A stretch of DNA of 34,752 nucleotides from Promethearchaeota archaeon (lineage in GTDB: Archaea > Asgardarchaeota > Lokiarchaeia > Sigyniarchaeales > SOKP01). A program made the position numbers and the translations under genes. Each line of letters starts with the position of its first letter. Position 1 is the first letter of the stretch. The stretch covers positions 743,540 to 778,291 of the forward strand of contig CP070831.1 of NCBI GenBank assembly GCA_020344955.1, read 5' to 3'. Positions 1-8,721 of this stretch are shown here, one piece after another. The notes under the pieces were generated by a model that was given only the letters and a program-made list of their open reading frames with translations, was not told the origin of the DNA and did not search any database.

Positions 1-1
1 A

Positions 2-757
2 AAAGTTTTAAAAAATCATCCATATGTTTTAAAAACAGGAGCGAAAAATTTCGATGAAACCTTAGGTGGTGGGTTTTATAACAGAAAAAAATATTTAATT
101 TTTGGAGCGAATAAAACAGGTAAAACTCAATTATGTCATCAATTGTGTGTTCAAGCTTATATTCAATTCTCAAATATTATTAAAAAACATGGAATAATGA
201 AAAACCAATTTATATTTTATTTTGATACAGAAAATACTTTCCGCCCTGAGCGCTTAAAGGAATTATTGATAAATCACAAACTTGAATATTCTGAACTTCT
301 TAAAAGTATTTTAGTATCAAAAATCATGAGTAATTCTGCTCTTTTTATGTCTTTACAGGAACTTGAAGACCTTTTAGAAAAGAATTATATAAATGTCCTT
401 ATTATCGATACTTTAAATAATCATTATAATTCTGAGTTAGCTAATAAAAACATTTCTCTAATCAAAACTAAAGGTAAATTCTTAAAGATATTAGATAAGA
501 TTAATAAACTTACGAAAAAGTATAATCTAATTACTGTAACAACTGCTCAAGTAATCACTAATAGAGTTCGAGATACTACACTTCGAGTACTCCCCGTTGG
601 TAATCACTTATTGAATCAATACTTTTCAGAATATGTATATTTGGATTATAAGGAACAAGATAGGAGATATGTTCACCTAATTAACTCGATGAGTTTTCCT
701 GAAAAAAGAATACTATACAAAATAACTCCTTCAGGAATTCAAGATTATAAAATTTGA
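2..757 (+). CDS. RadA/RadB-family recombinase, 5' end missing
   Basis: The reading frame is open from base 2, so the gene begins before the window. The visible part is the RecA/Rad51 ATPase core. A Walker A motif (GANKTGKT) lies at about bases 104-127 and is followed by the LCHQLCVQ helix typical of archaeal RadA and eukaryotic Rad51. The Walker B strand is VLIIDT at about 392-412. The C-terminal part follows Rad51 order: a strand ending in TTAQV, then LPVGNHL in place of the usual PAGGN, a short strand pair, and a closing ITPSGIQD that matches the family's ITEEGIxD. Such proteins bind DNA and use ATP in homologous recombination. The match fits either RadA itself or a RadB-like paralogue; the missing N terminus (helix-hairpin-helix domain in RadA) would decide. 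A TTG at 143 is not the true start, because it would remove Walker A. Confidence 0.85.
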   Translation, partial: KVLKNHPYVLKTGAKNFDETLGGGFYNRKKYLIFGANKTGKTQLCHQLCVQAYIQFSNIIKKHGIMKNQFIFYFDTENTFRPERLKELLINHKLEYSELLKSILVSKIMSNSALFMSLQELEDLLEKNYINVLIIDTLNNHYNSELANKNISLIKTKGKFLKILDKINKLTKKYNLITVTTAQVITNRVRDTTLRVLPVGNHLLNQYFSEYVYLDYKEQDRRYVHLINSMSFPEKRILYKITPSGIQDYKI

Positions 758-767
758 TTTTTGTTTT

Positions 768-1595
768 TTATAAAACCAAAAATTCCTCAATTGAAAGATT
801 TATAAAATCTCTACTAACGAAATTAGAATTAACAAAGTATATTTTATTTGTAATCTTATCTTTTAACCACTTAATCAATTTGAATGCATAATCGAGTTTT
901 TTTCGTTTGATTGGATTTGCTTCTCTATTATTTTTCATATTTAGTTTTGAATATTTACCTATCTTATTCCCAAAATCCATTCCAATAAGATATATATCTT
1001 GTAATGGCGATAATATGTTTTTTAAAAAGTAAAGTATTCGATCTCCATCTGTGAACCCTCCTGGATTTATCAATCTGGCATTGGGTTCAACTTGAGTTGT
1101 TCCTATAACATTTTTAAACTTTATAATATCATCTTTAAATTCTTTTAGCTTTTTAATATTATCTCCATGTGCATGAACTATATTAAAACTTGCATAATGA
1201 AATTCATTCTTAGTAATACCATCTAAATCAGTAAAAATTGCGTCTATCGGAATACCCTTTTTCTTCAATAAGATTGAAGCACCATCTGCTGTTAGATTAA
1301 TAAAATTTTTGAAAAAATTTACTTCCTCTTTCTTCAAAATGATTTCAATTGTTTTTTCTAAGGATGGTCCACAACCATATACAATAAGCTTCTCTTTTGA
1401 TAGAATTGTTTCTTTAAATAAAATTAATACATTTTCTAAATTCCAATGTTGACCTTTCTTTGAAAATATCTTTGACAAATAATTACGAGCGTTCTTTTCT
1501 TTCTTACTGTTAAATTTAAAATCATCTCTTATTTGAGAATACCATACCTTAAATGGCTTAAAAAAATTTAATTGATCCTTTATATTCGAATCCAT
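768..1595 (-). CDS. mptE: MptE-like 6-hydroxymethyl-7,8-dihydropterin pyrophosphokinase (DUF115)
   Basis: This 275-residue protein looks like the archaeal MptE/DUF115 family, which transfers pyrophosphate from ATP to 6-hydroxymethyl-7,8-dihydropterin in folate or tetrahydromethanopterin synthesis. Visible signatures are YGCGPSLE (about residue 73), the DGA near 103, a TDLDG near 122, VHAHGDN near 139 and GGFTDGDR near 179. All are in the order known for DUF115 proteins. It has no signal peptide or membrane segment, so it should be cytosolic. It is convergent with the recombinase, with 10 bases between the stops, and divergent from gcvH. The N-terminal 60 residues are basic and less characteristic. 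The family is confident; the substrate is by family only. Confidence 0.85.
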   Translation of the reverse strand: MDSNIKDQLNFFKPFKVWYSQIRDDFKFNSKKEKNARNYLSKIFSKKGQHWNLENVLILFKETILSKEKLIVYGCGPSLEKTIEIILKKEEVNFFKNFINLTADGASILLKKKGIPIDAIFTDLDGITKNEFHYASFNIVHAHGDNIKKLKEFKDDIIKFKNVIGTTQVEPNARLINPGGFTDGDRILYFLKNILSPLQDIYLIGMDFGNKIGKYSKLNMKNNREANPIKRKKLDYAFKLIKWLKDKITNKIYFVNSNFVSRDFINLSIEEFLVL

Positions 1596-1719
1596 TTTTT
1601 TAAATCTAATTGAAAATCTTAATAATAAAATTTTAAATTATTTTCTTAATTAATAAAAACATAATATTTAATTCAATATTATTATAATTCATAAATCAAA
1701 TATAGAGTAATTGATAAAA

Positions 1720-2112
1720 ATGACTAAATGGTTTACTAAAACTCATCAATGGTTTGATGATGAAACAAAAATGGTTGGGATTACCCCTTATGCAGCAGAT
1801 CAACTTGGAGAAATTAGCTTTGTGGATGTAGAAGGTCTTGAAGGCGCTACACTAGAGCAAGTAAAAATGGATGGAGATGAGCCTTCAAGTGATCCAATAG
1901 ATTGCACAGTTGAGTCAAGTAAAGCAGTAGGTGATATATATTCACCAGTAAGCGGTAATGTAATTGAAATTAATTCTGATTTAATGGATGAACCAGAAAA
2001 AATTAATGAAGATGCATTTAAAGCTTGGTTATTTAAAATTGAACCTTCAAATTGGGAAGCTGAGAAAGGCAACTTAATAGATGAAGGAGCATATAATGCA
2101 TTTGTTGCGTAA
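1720..2112 (+). CDS. gcvH: Glycine cleavage system H protein
   Basis: This 130-residue protein is the lipoyl carrier of the glycine cleavage complex; it shuttles the aminomethyl group from P protein to T protein. The lipoylation lysine is K68 in VESSKAVGD, followed by the hallmark YSPVSGNV strand. The N terminus has the family's KTHQWF. Compared with bacterial H proteins there is an acidic insertion around residues 50-60 (MDGDEPSSDP) before the lipoyl hairpin. I prefer the ATG at 1720 over an in-frame TTG at 1711, because family proteins begin close to this point. No P, T or L protein gene is next to it, so partners must be elsewhere; the protein may also serve as a lipoate carrier for other enzymes. 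Confidence 0.95.
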   Translation: MTKWFTKTHQWFDDETKMVGITPYAADQLGEISFVDVEGLEGATLEQVKMDGDEPSSDPIDCTVESSKAVGDIYSPVSGNVIEINSDLMDEPEKINEDAFKAWLFKIEPSNWEAEKGNLIDEGAYNAFVA

Positions 2113-2253
2113 TAAATATTTTATTGACTGAGAACAATTATATTAGTTTTTAACTTTTTTTTCTTTTTTTTATCTTAAGAATTATCTTATAACTAGAATT
2201 CTCATAATGGATTTAATAAAAAAATAGAGTAGGATATGAAAATCTAATTGAAT

Positions 2254-2754
2254 TTAAATGGTACGCATTTTCACCGCTATCATATACTGAAGTAGTAGAA
2301 ATGTAATAATAATCATCAAAGCTCCAATTGTTAAAATTGAGACAGCCATCTTTTTATTATAAACATATTTAGATGCTTGATACAATAAAACAAAACCAGT
2401 CGAACAAAAAATAATTAATACAGATGCAACAATGCCTTCAATAATAAAACTTTCATTAATATCAAGATAAATAAATATAGGATTTTGATTAGCATCAGCA
2501 CCTAAAGCTGGAGGATCTCTAACTATTAGATAGACAACTCCGGTTTGAAGAACAAACAATACAATTAAAATGATTATAACACTTAAAGATCTTGATGGCA
2601 TCGGAAGAGAAATTCTCATCCGTCTTAATTTAGGAAAATTAATTTTGGGTTTCCTCAACTTCTTACCAAAAATCCAAGGTGTTTTGGTTTTGATTTTTTC
2701 TAAAATCGTTTCAGAACCAATAATTTCCTCTTTTTTTGTGGTATCTTTCTGCAT
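2254..2754 (-). CDS. OST3/OST6-like membrane subunit of oligosaccharyltransferase
   Basis: This 166-residue protein has a basic cytosolic N terminus (residues 1-55) and three predicted membrane helices (about 57-78, 102-125 and 136-160). The loop after helix 1 reads VRDPPALG and continues to NESFIIEG at helix 2. From memory of eukaryotic OST3/OST6 (N33/TUSC3, MAGT1), the same region reads IRGPPY, a loop, then a polar entry to a helix that ends in LLxEA; here it ends LLYQA. Helix 3 is preceded by a basic NKK, as KRK in the human protein. The thioredoxin domain of the eukaryotic subunit is absent. The likely role is to assist STT3/AglB in N-glycosylation. The match is by eye and the assignment is an inference; a generic three-helix protein is the alternative. 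Confidence 0.6.
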   Translation of the reverse strand: MQKDTTKKEEIIGSETILEKIKTKTPWIFGKKLRKPKINFPKLRRMRISLPMPSRSLSVIIILIVLFVLQTGVVYLIVRDPPALGADANQNPIFIYLDINESFIIEGIVASVLIIFCSTGFVLLYQASKYVYNKKMAVSILTIGALMIIITFLLLQYMIAVKMRTI

Positions 2755-2823
2755 AAACTATAGAATAATTATTAAATTAAATTTATTAAGTTTTTCAATT
2801 CATTTTTGACTAAATCTAATTTT

Positions 2824-4323
2824 CTAACTTAATTTTTTTAGTAAGTTAATTAATAATTTCCAAACCTTTTCAACGGATTTAACTTTCAATTTTTCATCTG
2901 GTGAATGAGCCCCATCGTTAGTAGGACCAATTGAAATCATTTCCATCTTAGGGAACTTTTCTTTTAAAATACCGCACTCCAAACCAGCATGAATAGCCTT
3001 AATCTTAATATTATCATTAAATATTTCATTATACGTGTCTTTACAATTTGTTAAAAGTTTAGATTGAAAATTTGGAGTCCATCCAGGATAATCAGAATCT
3101 TTTTTTATTTTTACTTCTAAACCACATAATTCTACTAAAGATTTAGTTTGTTCCCAGATTACATATTTAAAGTATTTACTTAAACTTCTTTGACTAATTT
3201 TGATTTCAATATTATTTTCTCTAGTAAATATTGCTGCAAAATTAGATGATGTAAATACTAAACCCTTAATTCTAGGATGCATTGATATTGGACCACAAGG
3301 CATCAAGTATATTATATCTAATAACTTCTCCTGAAGATGGCTTTCTAATACACTTGTATCACTATAATCCTCTAATTTTTTTATTGATAAATTCAAATTA
3401 GGCTCTATTCCATCAAATATTGTCCTTATATCTTTAAATGTTGAATTAATGAAATCAAAAATCTCAGATTCTTTCATTTCTTCAATATAAAATGTTGTTG
3501 TCGCTTCTCTGGGGATTACATTAGTTCTATCTCCGCCCCCATCTATTGAAATGATATTAATTGAATATTTATTTTTCAATTTCCATAGGAGTTCTCCAAT
3601 TATTTTTATCGCATTTCCTCGTCCTAGATGAATATCTACTCCAGAATGACCTCCCATTAATCCAGATATAAAAACTTTTATTGGTATGAATTCTTTTTTA
3701 TCTAAATTTAAACTTTCTGTATCTTTATTTATTTCTATGAAATGAACGAGGCCACCAGCACAACCTATTGTAACAGCATCATCTTCTTCTGAATCAAGGT
3801 TTATCAGATAGTTCCCTTCTATAAAATCATTTTCAATTTTAAAGGCACCTCTTAAACCTTGTTCCTCATCAATAGTAAATAATAAATCCAAACCTAATGA
3901 ATCAAAATTTAATTCTCCTTGCTGTATTTTTTTCATTATAGTTAAAATATAACATATTCCAACACCATTATCTGCACCTAAAGTTGTTCCTTCAGCTGTA
4001 AGCCATTTTTCATTATTGATCTCCTCAATTTTTAATTTTAATGGATCCTTTGAAAAATCATGAATCGTAGACTCATTCTTTTCACAAACCATATCCATAT
4101 GACACTGTAAAACACATTTTGATTTTTGTCCTCCTTTGGCAGGAATTCTTATTACTAGATTCCCTGTAGCATCAGTCCTACTCTCAAAACCCAATCTCTC
4201 TGATTCTTCTTTTATATAAGCTCTAATTTTCTCTTCATGCTCAGAGCATCGAGGAATTTTAGAAACTTTTTCAAAATATTCCCAAAATTCAGAAGGCTCT
4301 CCTAAATCTTTTAAATTTAGCAA
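2824..4323 (-). CDS. pepD: M20 aminoacyl-histidine dipeptidase (PepD-like)
   Basis: This is a 499-residue zinc dipeptidase of the M20C group (carnosinase-like / cytosol nonspecific dipeptidase), which cleaves Xaa-His and other dipeptides. Metal ligands are visible in order: H75 and D77 in LQCHMDMV, the bridging D118 in GADNG, E153/E154 in IDEEQGL (catalytic Glu and ligand), D177 in NLDSEE, and H445 in IHAGLECG. The lid-domain GGHSG is at 224-228. The family's IGPTNDGAHSPDE box is present near 465-477. Length is close to the usual 480-490 residues. It is cytosolic with no signal peptide. Its start is 96 bases from the divergent next gene, so the two may share an intergenic control region. Confidence 0.93.
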   Translation of the reverse strand: MLNLKDLGEPSEFWEYFEKVSKIPRCSEHEEKIRAYIKEESERLGFESRTDATGNLVIRIPAKGGQKSKCVLQCHMDMVCEKNESTIHDFSKDPLKLKIEEINNEKWLTAEGTTLGADNGVGICYILTIMKKIQQGELNFDSLGLDLLFTIDEEQGLRGAFKIENDFIEGNYLINLDSEEDDAVTIGCAGGLVHFIEINKDTESLNLDKKEFIPIKVFISGLMGGHSGVDIHLGRGNAIKIIGELLWKLKNKYSINIISIDGGGDRTNVIPREATTTFYIEEMKESEIFDFINSTFKDIRTIFDGIEPNLNLSIKKLEDYSDTSVLESHLQEKLLDIIYLMPCGPISMHPRIKGLVFTSSNFAAIFTRENNIEIKISQRSLSKYFKYVIWEQTKSLVELCGLEVKIKKDSDYPGWTPNFQSKLLTNCKDTYNEIFNDNIKIKAIHAGLECGILKEKFPKMEMISIGPTNDGAHSPDEKLKVKSVEKVWKLLINLLKKLS

Positions 4324-4419
4324 TATTATCCCATTTAATCAAGATATATATATTAATTCATTTATAATAATTATAAAATAACACTAAATTCCTTATAACT
4401 TTATTTAAAGGCGGATTAA

Positions 4420-5553
4420 ATGAGTTGGAAAGATCTTTATTCAGAGGTAAAGAAACGTAAAATGGAAGCATTGAATAAAAAAGATATTGTTCAAGCTGTA
4501 GAAAAGCATGGAAAAATTTTAGCAATTAGTGGACGATATGAAAAACCAAAAAAAGTTATTGAGTATATGTATGCATCTTTAAAGAAAGTAATAAAAGAAA
4601 AAGAAATTATGAAAGAAGATTTATCTCATTTCGATGTATTACTCATTGGATGTCCAGGTAGTGATGTTCCTTATGCTTCTCATCCTAAAGTGAGAGATTT
4701 TGTGATGAGTGGTGGGTGGTTAATTACAACCGATTGGGCATTAAAAAGTATTATTGAAAATATTTTTCCTGGATTTATTCGATGGAACAGGGCAAAAACG
4801 GCTGATGCTGTAGTTGCATGTCAAATTAATGATCCTAATCATCCGTTTTTGGATGGAGTTCTAAGTGAAATCAAACAGAGTAAATGGCAAAAGCAAACTG
4901 CCAAAAATACAAAAAAAAGTGAATTTCGTTGGTGGTTAGAGACACGTTCATTTCCAATACAAATTTTAAACCATCAAGCAGTTAGAGTCCTTATTAGTTC
5001 ATGGGAAATTCAAAATAAATGGGGTGAATCACCGGTACTAGTAGAATTTGATATTGGTAAATTAGGTGGGCGAGTTATCCACATGATTAGTCACACTCAT
5101 TTACAAAAAGGTGGAGCTAAAGGTAAATATGCATCGGCTTTAATTCTAACTAATATCTTAGATGAGAAAGTGTCTCAAAAAATGGGGATTTCGAAAACTC
5201 CAACGTCTCAATATATTTCTGAGTACCAAAGTAATCAAGTTTCACCTCATCAACATTACTCTCAACCTCCCTTAGAAGAACAGTGGGTAACACCACCTCA
5301 ACAAACCGAATACTTAACTCCTTCCACAGGGGGAAGTGAGCTAACGGAAACTTCTCAAATAGTTGAAGCAAATATAAATAGCTCAGATTTTTCCTATACT
5401 AGCAAATGTATTTATTGTGATTATGATTTTACAGAATATAAAGGTAAAATATATCTTTGTAAAGCCTGCAATGCACCATATCATGAAAACTGTATTAATA
5501 ATCAAATCAATGAGGGTATTTGTAAAAAGTGCAGTAGAATATTATTATGGTAA
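4420..5553 (+). CDS. ThuA/amidotransferase-like domain fused to a C-terminal PHD/RING-like zinc finger
   Basis: This 377-residue protein has two parts. Residues 28-250 look like a class I amidotransferase-like (ThuA-type) fold: a first strand ILAISGRY, DVLLIGCPGSD near 72-82, a strand and turn with FVMSGGWLITTDWA near 94-107, and VIHMISHTHL near 219-228. A linker rich in Pro, Gln and Ser follows (about 256-325). The C terminus carries eight zinc ligands: C330, C333, C347, C350, H355, C358, C368 and C371. The order is C4HC3 with CxxC-x4-H-xx-C spacing, as in PHD fingers and related RING variants. No canonical catalytic Cys nucleophile elbow is obvious, so the first domain may bind rather than catalyse. 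The AGGCGG-like site just before the ATG supports the start. Function unknown. Confidence 0.7.
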   Translation: MSWKDLYSEVKKRKMEALNKKDIVQAVEKHGKILAISGRYEKPKKVIEYMYASLKKVIKEKEIMKEDLSHFDVLLIGCPGSDVPYASHPKVRDFVMSGGWLITTDWALKSIIENIFPGFIRWNRAKTADAVVACQINDPNHPFLDGVLSEIKQSKWQKQTAKNTKKSEFRWWLETRSFPIQILNHQAVRVLISSWEIQNKWGESPVLVEFDIGKLGGRVIHMISHTHLQKGGAKGKYASALILTNILDEKVSQKMGISKTPTSQYISEYQSNQVSPHQHYSQPPLEEQWVTPPQQTEYLTPSTGGSELTETSQIVEANINSSDFSYTSKCIYCDYDFTEYKGKIYLCKACNAPYHENCINNQINEGICKKCSRILLW

Positions 5554-5671
5554 ATATAATCCAAATTCCAATGTAAACTCCATAAAATATCCTCTTAAGG
5601 CTTAATATTAAAGAAAATTTTATTAAATCAAGCTTGAATTTAATAATAAATTAGAAAACCTAGTAAGAAAA

Positions 5672-6955
5672 ATGTCTAATTTTGATAATATTAATAAAGC
5701 GGTTGAAAATTTAGATATAGAGCATATCATGAATTTAATGAGAAGTCTTATAAGAATTGATACATCTGTTCCTCCAGGCAGTTCATATCGAGAATATGTT
5801 GATACAATTTCTCCATATTTCGGAGAATTGGGGTTTTCAATCGAGCAAGTAATAATTCCAGAAGAAATAATTAAAAATATGCCTTATCCTCTAGAAGGCC
5901 CTCGAATAAATCTTGTTGCTACTAAAGACTATGATAGGAATAAATATATCACTTTCTATGGACATATGGATGTTGTTCCAGCAATAAATAATGGGAAGAA
6001 AAAATGGCGATTTCCTCCTTTTGAAGCAACTTTGACAAAAAATGGAAGAATTTATGGAAGAGGTACCGCTGATATGAAAGGGAGCATGGTATGTTTAATA
6101 TTGGCAATGCAATTGATAAATAAATTAAATTTTATACCGAAATACAATATCCGAATATTAAATTGCACTGATGAAGAAGTTGGAATGAACCCAGGAGTTC
6201 GTTACCTAGCGGAAAAAGGATATATTAAGGGAACTATGTTTTGTATGGATGGTGTAATAATTCCTTTAATTCCTATTGGTACTGCAGGTGATTTAAATAT
6301 TGTTATTGAAACAATAGGAAAAAGTTGTCATTCTGGAAGGAATTTCCTTGGCATCAATGCCTTAGAAGAATTGATTCCAATCTTAAATGAACTAATAAAA
6401 TTGAAAAAAAAAGTTGAAAAACGGAGAAGTAAAGATATACCGGGCGATCCTAGAGATGTAACTGGTAAAAATTTAAGACCAATGTTCAGTCTTGTTATTA
6501 TAAAATCGGGGGAAAAGGAAAATATTATTCCTGGACATTGCCAACTTATCATAAATCGTCGTATTATTCCCGATGAGAATTATGAACATGTTAAGCAAGA
6601 AATATTAGAAGCTATTGAAAAAGGAAAATCTTTAAGTAAGGCTCTACAAGTTAATACAACATTTAATTACGATACTCCACCTTTAAAAGTAAACCCTCAT
6701 GCCCCAGCGATAAAACGATGGAAAAAAACTATAGCTTTAGTAGAAAATATAGATGAAGATAACATCCAAGTAATTGGAAGTTCTGAATCAACAGATATGG
6801 GCTTTATAGCTCAAAACTTAAATATAGATGATATTATAATTACTGGAGTAGAATCTGCAATTTCGAATACACATGGGATAAATGAATTTGTTCGATTAAG
6901 AGATATTAAGACTCTTATCAAAGAAATTATAGTTTTCCTATGTTATGATTTCTAA
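5672..6955 (+). CDS. M20 family metallopeptidase (ArgE/DapE/carboxypeptidase-like)
   Basis: A 427-residue M20A-type amidohydrolase. Zinc ligands visible are H98 and D100 in YGHMDVVP, bridging D134 in GRGTADMKG, catalytic E168 and ligand E169 in CTDEEVG, D193 in CMDG, and the late histidine in NTHGINEFV near the C terminus. The lid domain has GKSCHSG near 216-222. Relatives include acetylornithine deacetylase, succinyl-diaminopimelate desuccinylase and carboxypeptidase G2. The motifs do not tell these apart, and there is no arginine or lysine biosynthesis gene nearby, so the substrate is left open. It is unlike the M20C dipeptidase 1.3 kb away and not a tandem duplicate. A cytosolic protein with a clear ATG start. 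Confidence 0.9.
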   Translation: MSNFDNINKAVENLDIEHIMNLMRSLIRIDTSVPPGSSYREYVDTISPYFGELGFSIEQVIIPEEIIKNMPYPLEGPRINLVATKDYDRNKYITFYGHMDVVPAINNGKKKWRFPPFEATLTKNGRIYGRGTADMKGSMVCLILAMQLINKLNFIPKYNIRILNCTDEEVGMNPGVRYLAEKGYIKGTMFCMDGVIIPLIPIGTAGDLNIVIETIGKSCHSGRNFLGINALEELIPILNELIKLKKKVEKRRSKDIPGDPRDVTGKNLRPMFSLVIIKSGEKENIIPGHCQLIINRRIIPDENYEHVKQEILEAIEKGKSLSKALQVNTTFNYDTPPLKVNPHAPAIKRWKKTIALVENIDEDNIQVIGSSESTDMGFIAQNLNIDDIIITGVESAISNTHGINEFVRLRDIKTLIKEIIVFLCYDF

Positions 6956-7029
6956 AATAATAAATTAATATGAAATGCAAATATCCAATAAAAATAAAAA
7001 AAAGAAAATTGATTTAACCATTTTAAAAA

Positions 7030-7227
7030 TTAGTTTTCAATTATTTCTATTGCCTCTTCGGGACATTGAGTTTCACAAGCTCTGCAACCTACACAGTCTT
7101 CTCTATTTTCCTCAAGCACATTCACTTTCCCACCTTCAGGTTCACCAAAGCATTCAGAAGGGCATACTTCATAGCATGTACCACATCCAGTACAAGCATC
7201 CATATCTAGTTTTATATCAAAAGACAT
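7030..7227 (-). CDS. 2[4Fe-4S] ferredoxin
   Basis: A 65-residue electron carrier with two complete cluster motifs: C12-C15-C18-C22 (CTGCGTCYEVCP) and C45-C48-C51-C55 (CVGCRACETQCP). The acidic character and length fit archaeal and clostridial-type ferredoxins that serve pyruvate and other 2-oxoacid oxidoreductases or hydrogenases. An extra cysteine, C26, follows the first motif. It stands alone, convergent with the M20 peptidase and divergent from the beta-propeller gene, so its redox partner is not shown by context. Confidence 0.95.
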   Translation of the reverse strand: MSFDIKLDMDACTGCGTCYEVCPSECFGEPEGGKVNVLEENREDCVGCRACETQCPEEAIEIIEN

Positions 7228-7411
7228 TATTTCTTGACTCCTAAAAGTTCTTATATCTTTATTCTATATTTTTAATTATTAATTTTATAATCCTAACTTA
7301 GATAATAATATAAAAAATATAAATTTCGTTTTTATTGAGAAAAGTTATCAGAGAATTATTATTTTTAAAATTAAAACTATATCTATTAATATCAAATTTT
7401 ATCATTTCACC

Positions 7412-8527
7412 TTGAAAATTAAAGAACTTTGGAATTTCAAATATAGTGAACCGATTCTTGGAATTGAAATAGCTGATATCAATCATAATGGGCAAGTAGA
7501 AATCATAGCACATACTAAAACTGGTACTTTATTATTCATATCTCAAAGTGGTAAAATATTACATCAAGAACTAATCCTTAAGGAATCCCCCATTTGGCAT
7601 TTAAAAATATATGACATCAATGCTGATGGTCATAAGGAACTAATTTTAGGTGGAATGGATGGTGTTTTAAAAATATATAAATGTAATATAATATATCATT
7701 TGGAGTTAATTTGGTCTCATAAATTAGGTTCTTCAATAAGTGGATTTTTCATTGAAGATATAAATAAAAACAATTTAGATGAGATAATAGTATTTTCTTT
7801 AGATAGAACTTTAAGAGTATTAGATATAATAGATGGAAAATTAATATGGGGACAAATTTTTGAAGATGGCATAGGTGACGCTATGGTTTATACAAATAAA
7901 CAAAATGCAAACAATAAAGAAATAGCTGCATGCGGAAATGATGGAACTATAAGAATCTTTGAGGGGACAACAGGTAAGCTATTATGGTTTAAGAAATACT
8001 CTAATAAGTTACGGTGTGTAAATATATTAAATTCCAATAAAGGTTCGTTGTTACTATTTGGTGGAGATGACAAAAAACTGCATTTTATTGATATAAATTC
8101 TCAAAATGAAATTAAAACTATTAAATTCAATGATTATTTATGGAAATGTAAAACATATCCTTTTACATATAGGAATAATGCTATTGTTAGTTCATATTCC
8201 TTTTCTTATTTTGATAAAGCAATACCAATTCAAAATATTGAATTTACATCAAAATTGATTAGTTTAAATGAATTTCTCAACATAAATTGGGAATTAACAG
8301 GATTCAATATTGAAAGTTTCAAGATAAAAGAATTTGATAAAAGAACTCTCATTATTGCTGGGACTACTAAAGGGAAGCTTTTAATAATTGAAGAAAAATC
8401 AGGAAGAATTTTATTTAATAAAAATTATAATTCTTGTATAAACGACATTCAAATTTTTATGGAAAAGAGAATTCTTTATAGTTGCCATGATGATGGGAGA
8501 ATTATTTGTCATGAGATAGATTATTAG
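7412..8527 (+). CDS. Beta-propeller repeat protein (FG-GAP/PQQ-like)
   Basis: A 371-residue protein made of repeated four-strand blades. Successive repeats carry calcium-loop-like DINHNGQVEII, DINADGHKELILGG and DINKNNLDEIIV (about residues 22, 66 and 117), then WD40/PQQ-like blades with GNDGTIRIFEGTTGKLLW, GGDDKKLHFID and GTTKGKLLIIEEKSGRILF. I count about seven blades. There is no signal peptide or membrane helix, so it is probably a cytosolic scaffold. The only start that covers the first blade is a TTG, and no Shine-Dalgarno motif precedes it; the transcript may be leaderless. The function cannot be told from sequence; such proteins are common in Asgard archaea. Confidence 0.75.
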   Translation: MKIKELWNFKYSEPILGIEIADINHNGQVEIIAHTKTGTLLFISQSGKILHQELILKESPIWHLKIYDINADGHKELILGGMDGVLKIYKCNIIYHLELIWSHKLGSSISGFFIEDINKNNLDEIIVFSLDRTLRVLDIIDGKLIWGQIFEDGIGDAMVYTNKQNANNKEIAACGNDGTIRIFEGTTGKLLWFKKYSNKLRCVNILNSNKGSLLLFGGDDKKLHFIDINSQNEIKTIKFNDYLWKCKTYPFTYRNNAIVSSYSFSYFDKAIPIQNIEFTSKLISLNEFLNINWELTGFNIESFKIKEFDKRTLIIAGTTKGKLLIIEEKSGRILFNKNYNSCINDIQIFMEKRILYSCHDDGRIICHEIDY

Positions 8528-8705
8528 TTCAATTAAAAGATCTATAAAGAATGAGTAATTTGTTCAAGTTTTAGACTTTTTATTTTGCTTTCAATAGAAT
8601 GGTTTTAATTTAATAATTTTTTAAAATTTATATCAACAAAAAATATTAACATAACTTTTGTAAATATTTAATCAAAATTTAATAAATCAAAAATTAAAAT
8701 AAATT

Positions 8706-8711
8706 AAGGAG
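8706..8711 (+). promoter_or_regulatory. Shine-Dalgarno AAGGAG before an ATA start
   Basis: AAGGAG ends 10 bases before the ATA at 8722 and 40 bases before the first GTG (8752). This placement favours the ATA as the start of the small membrane protein. Confidence 0.5.
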
Positions 8712-8721
8712 TTGACTCACA

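Noticed and set aside
6975-7244. An open frame antisense to the ferredoxin
   Set aside because: The ferredoxin on the minus strand has two perfect cluster motifs, so the plus-strand frame is a shadow.
8713-8721. TTG at 8712 as the start of the small membrane protein
   Set aside because: That TTG is in a different frame and meets a stop after seven codons.
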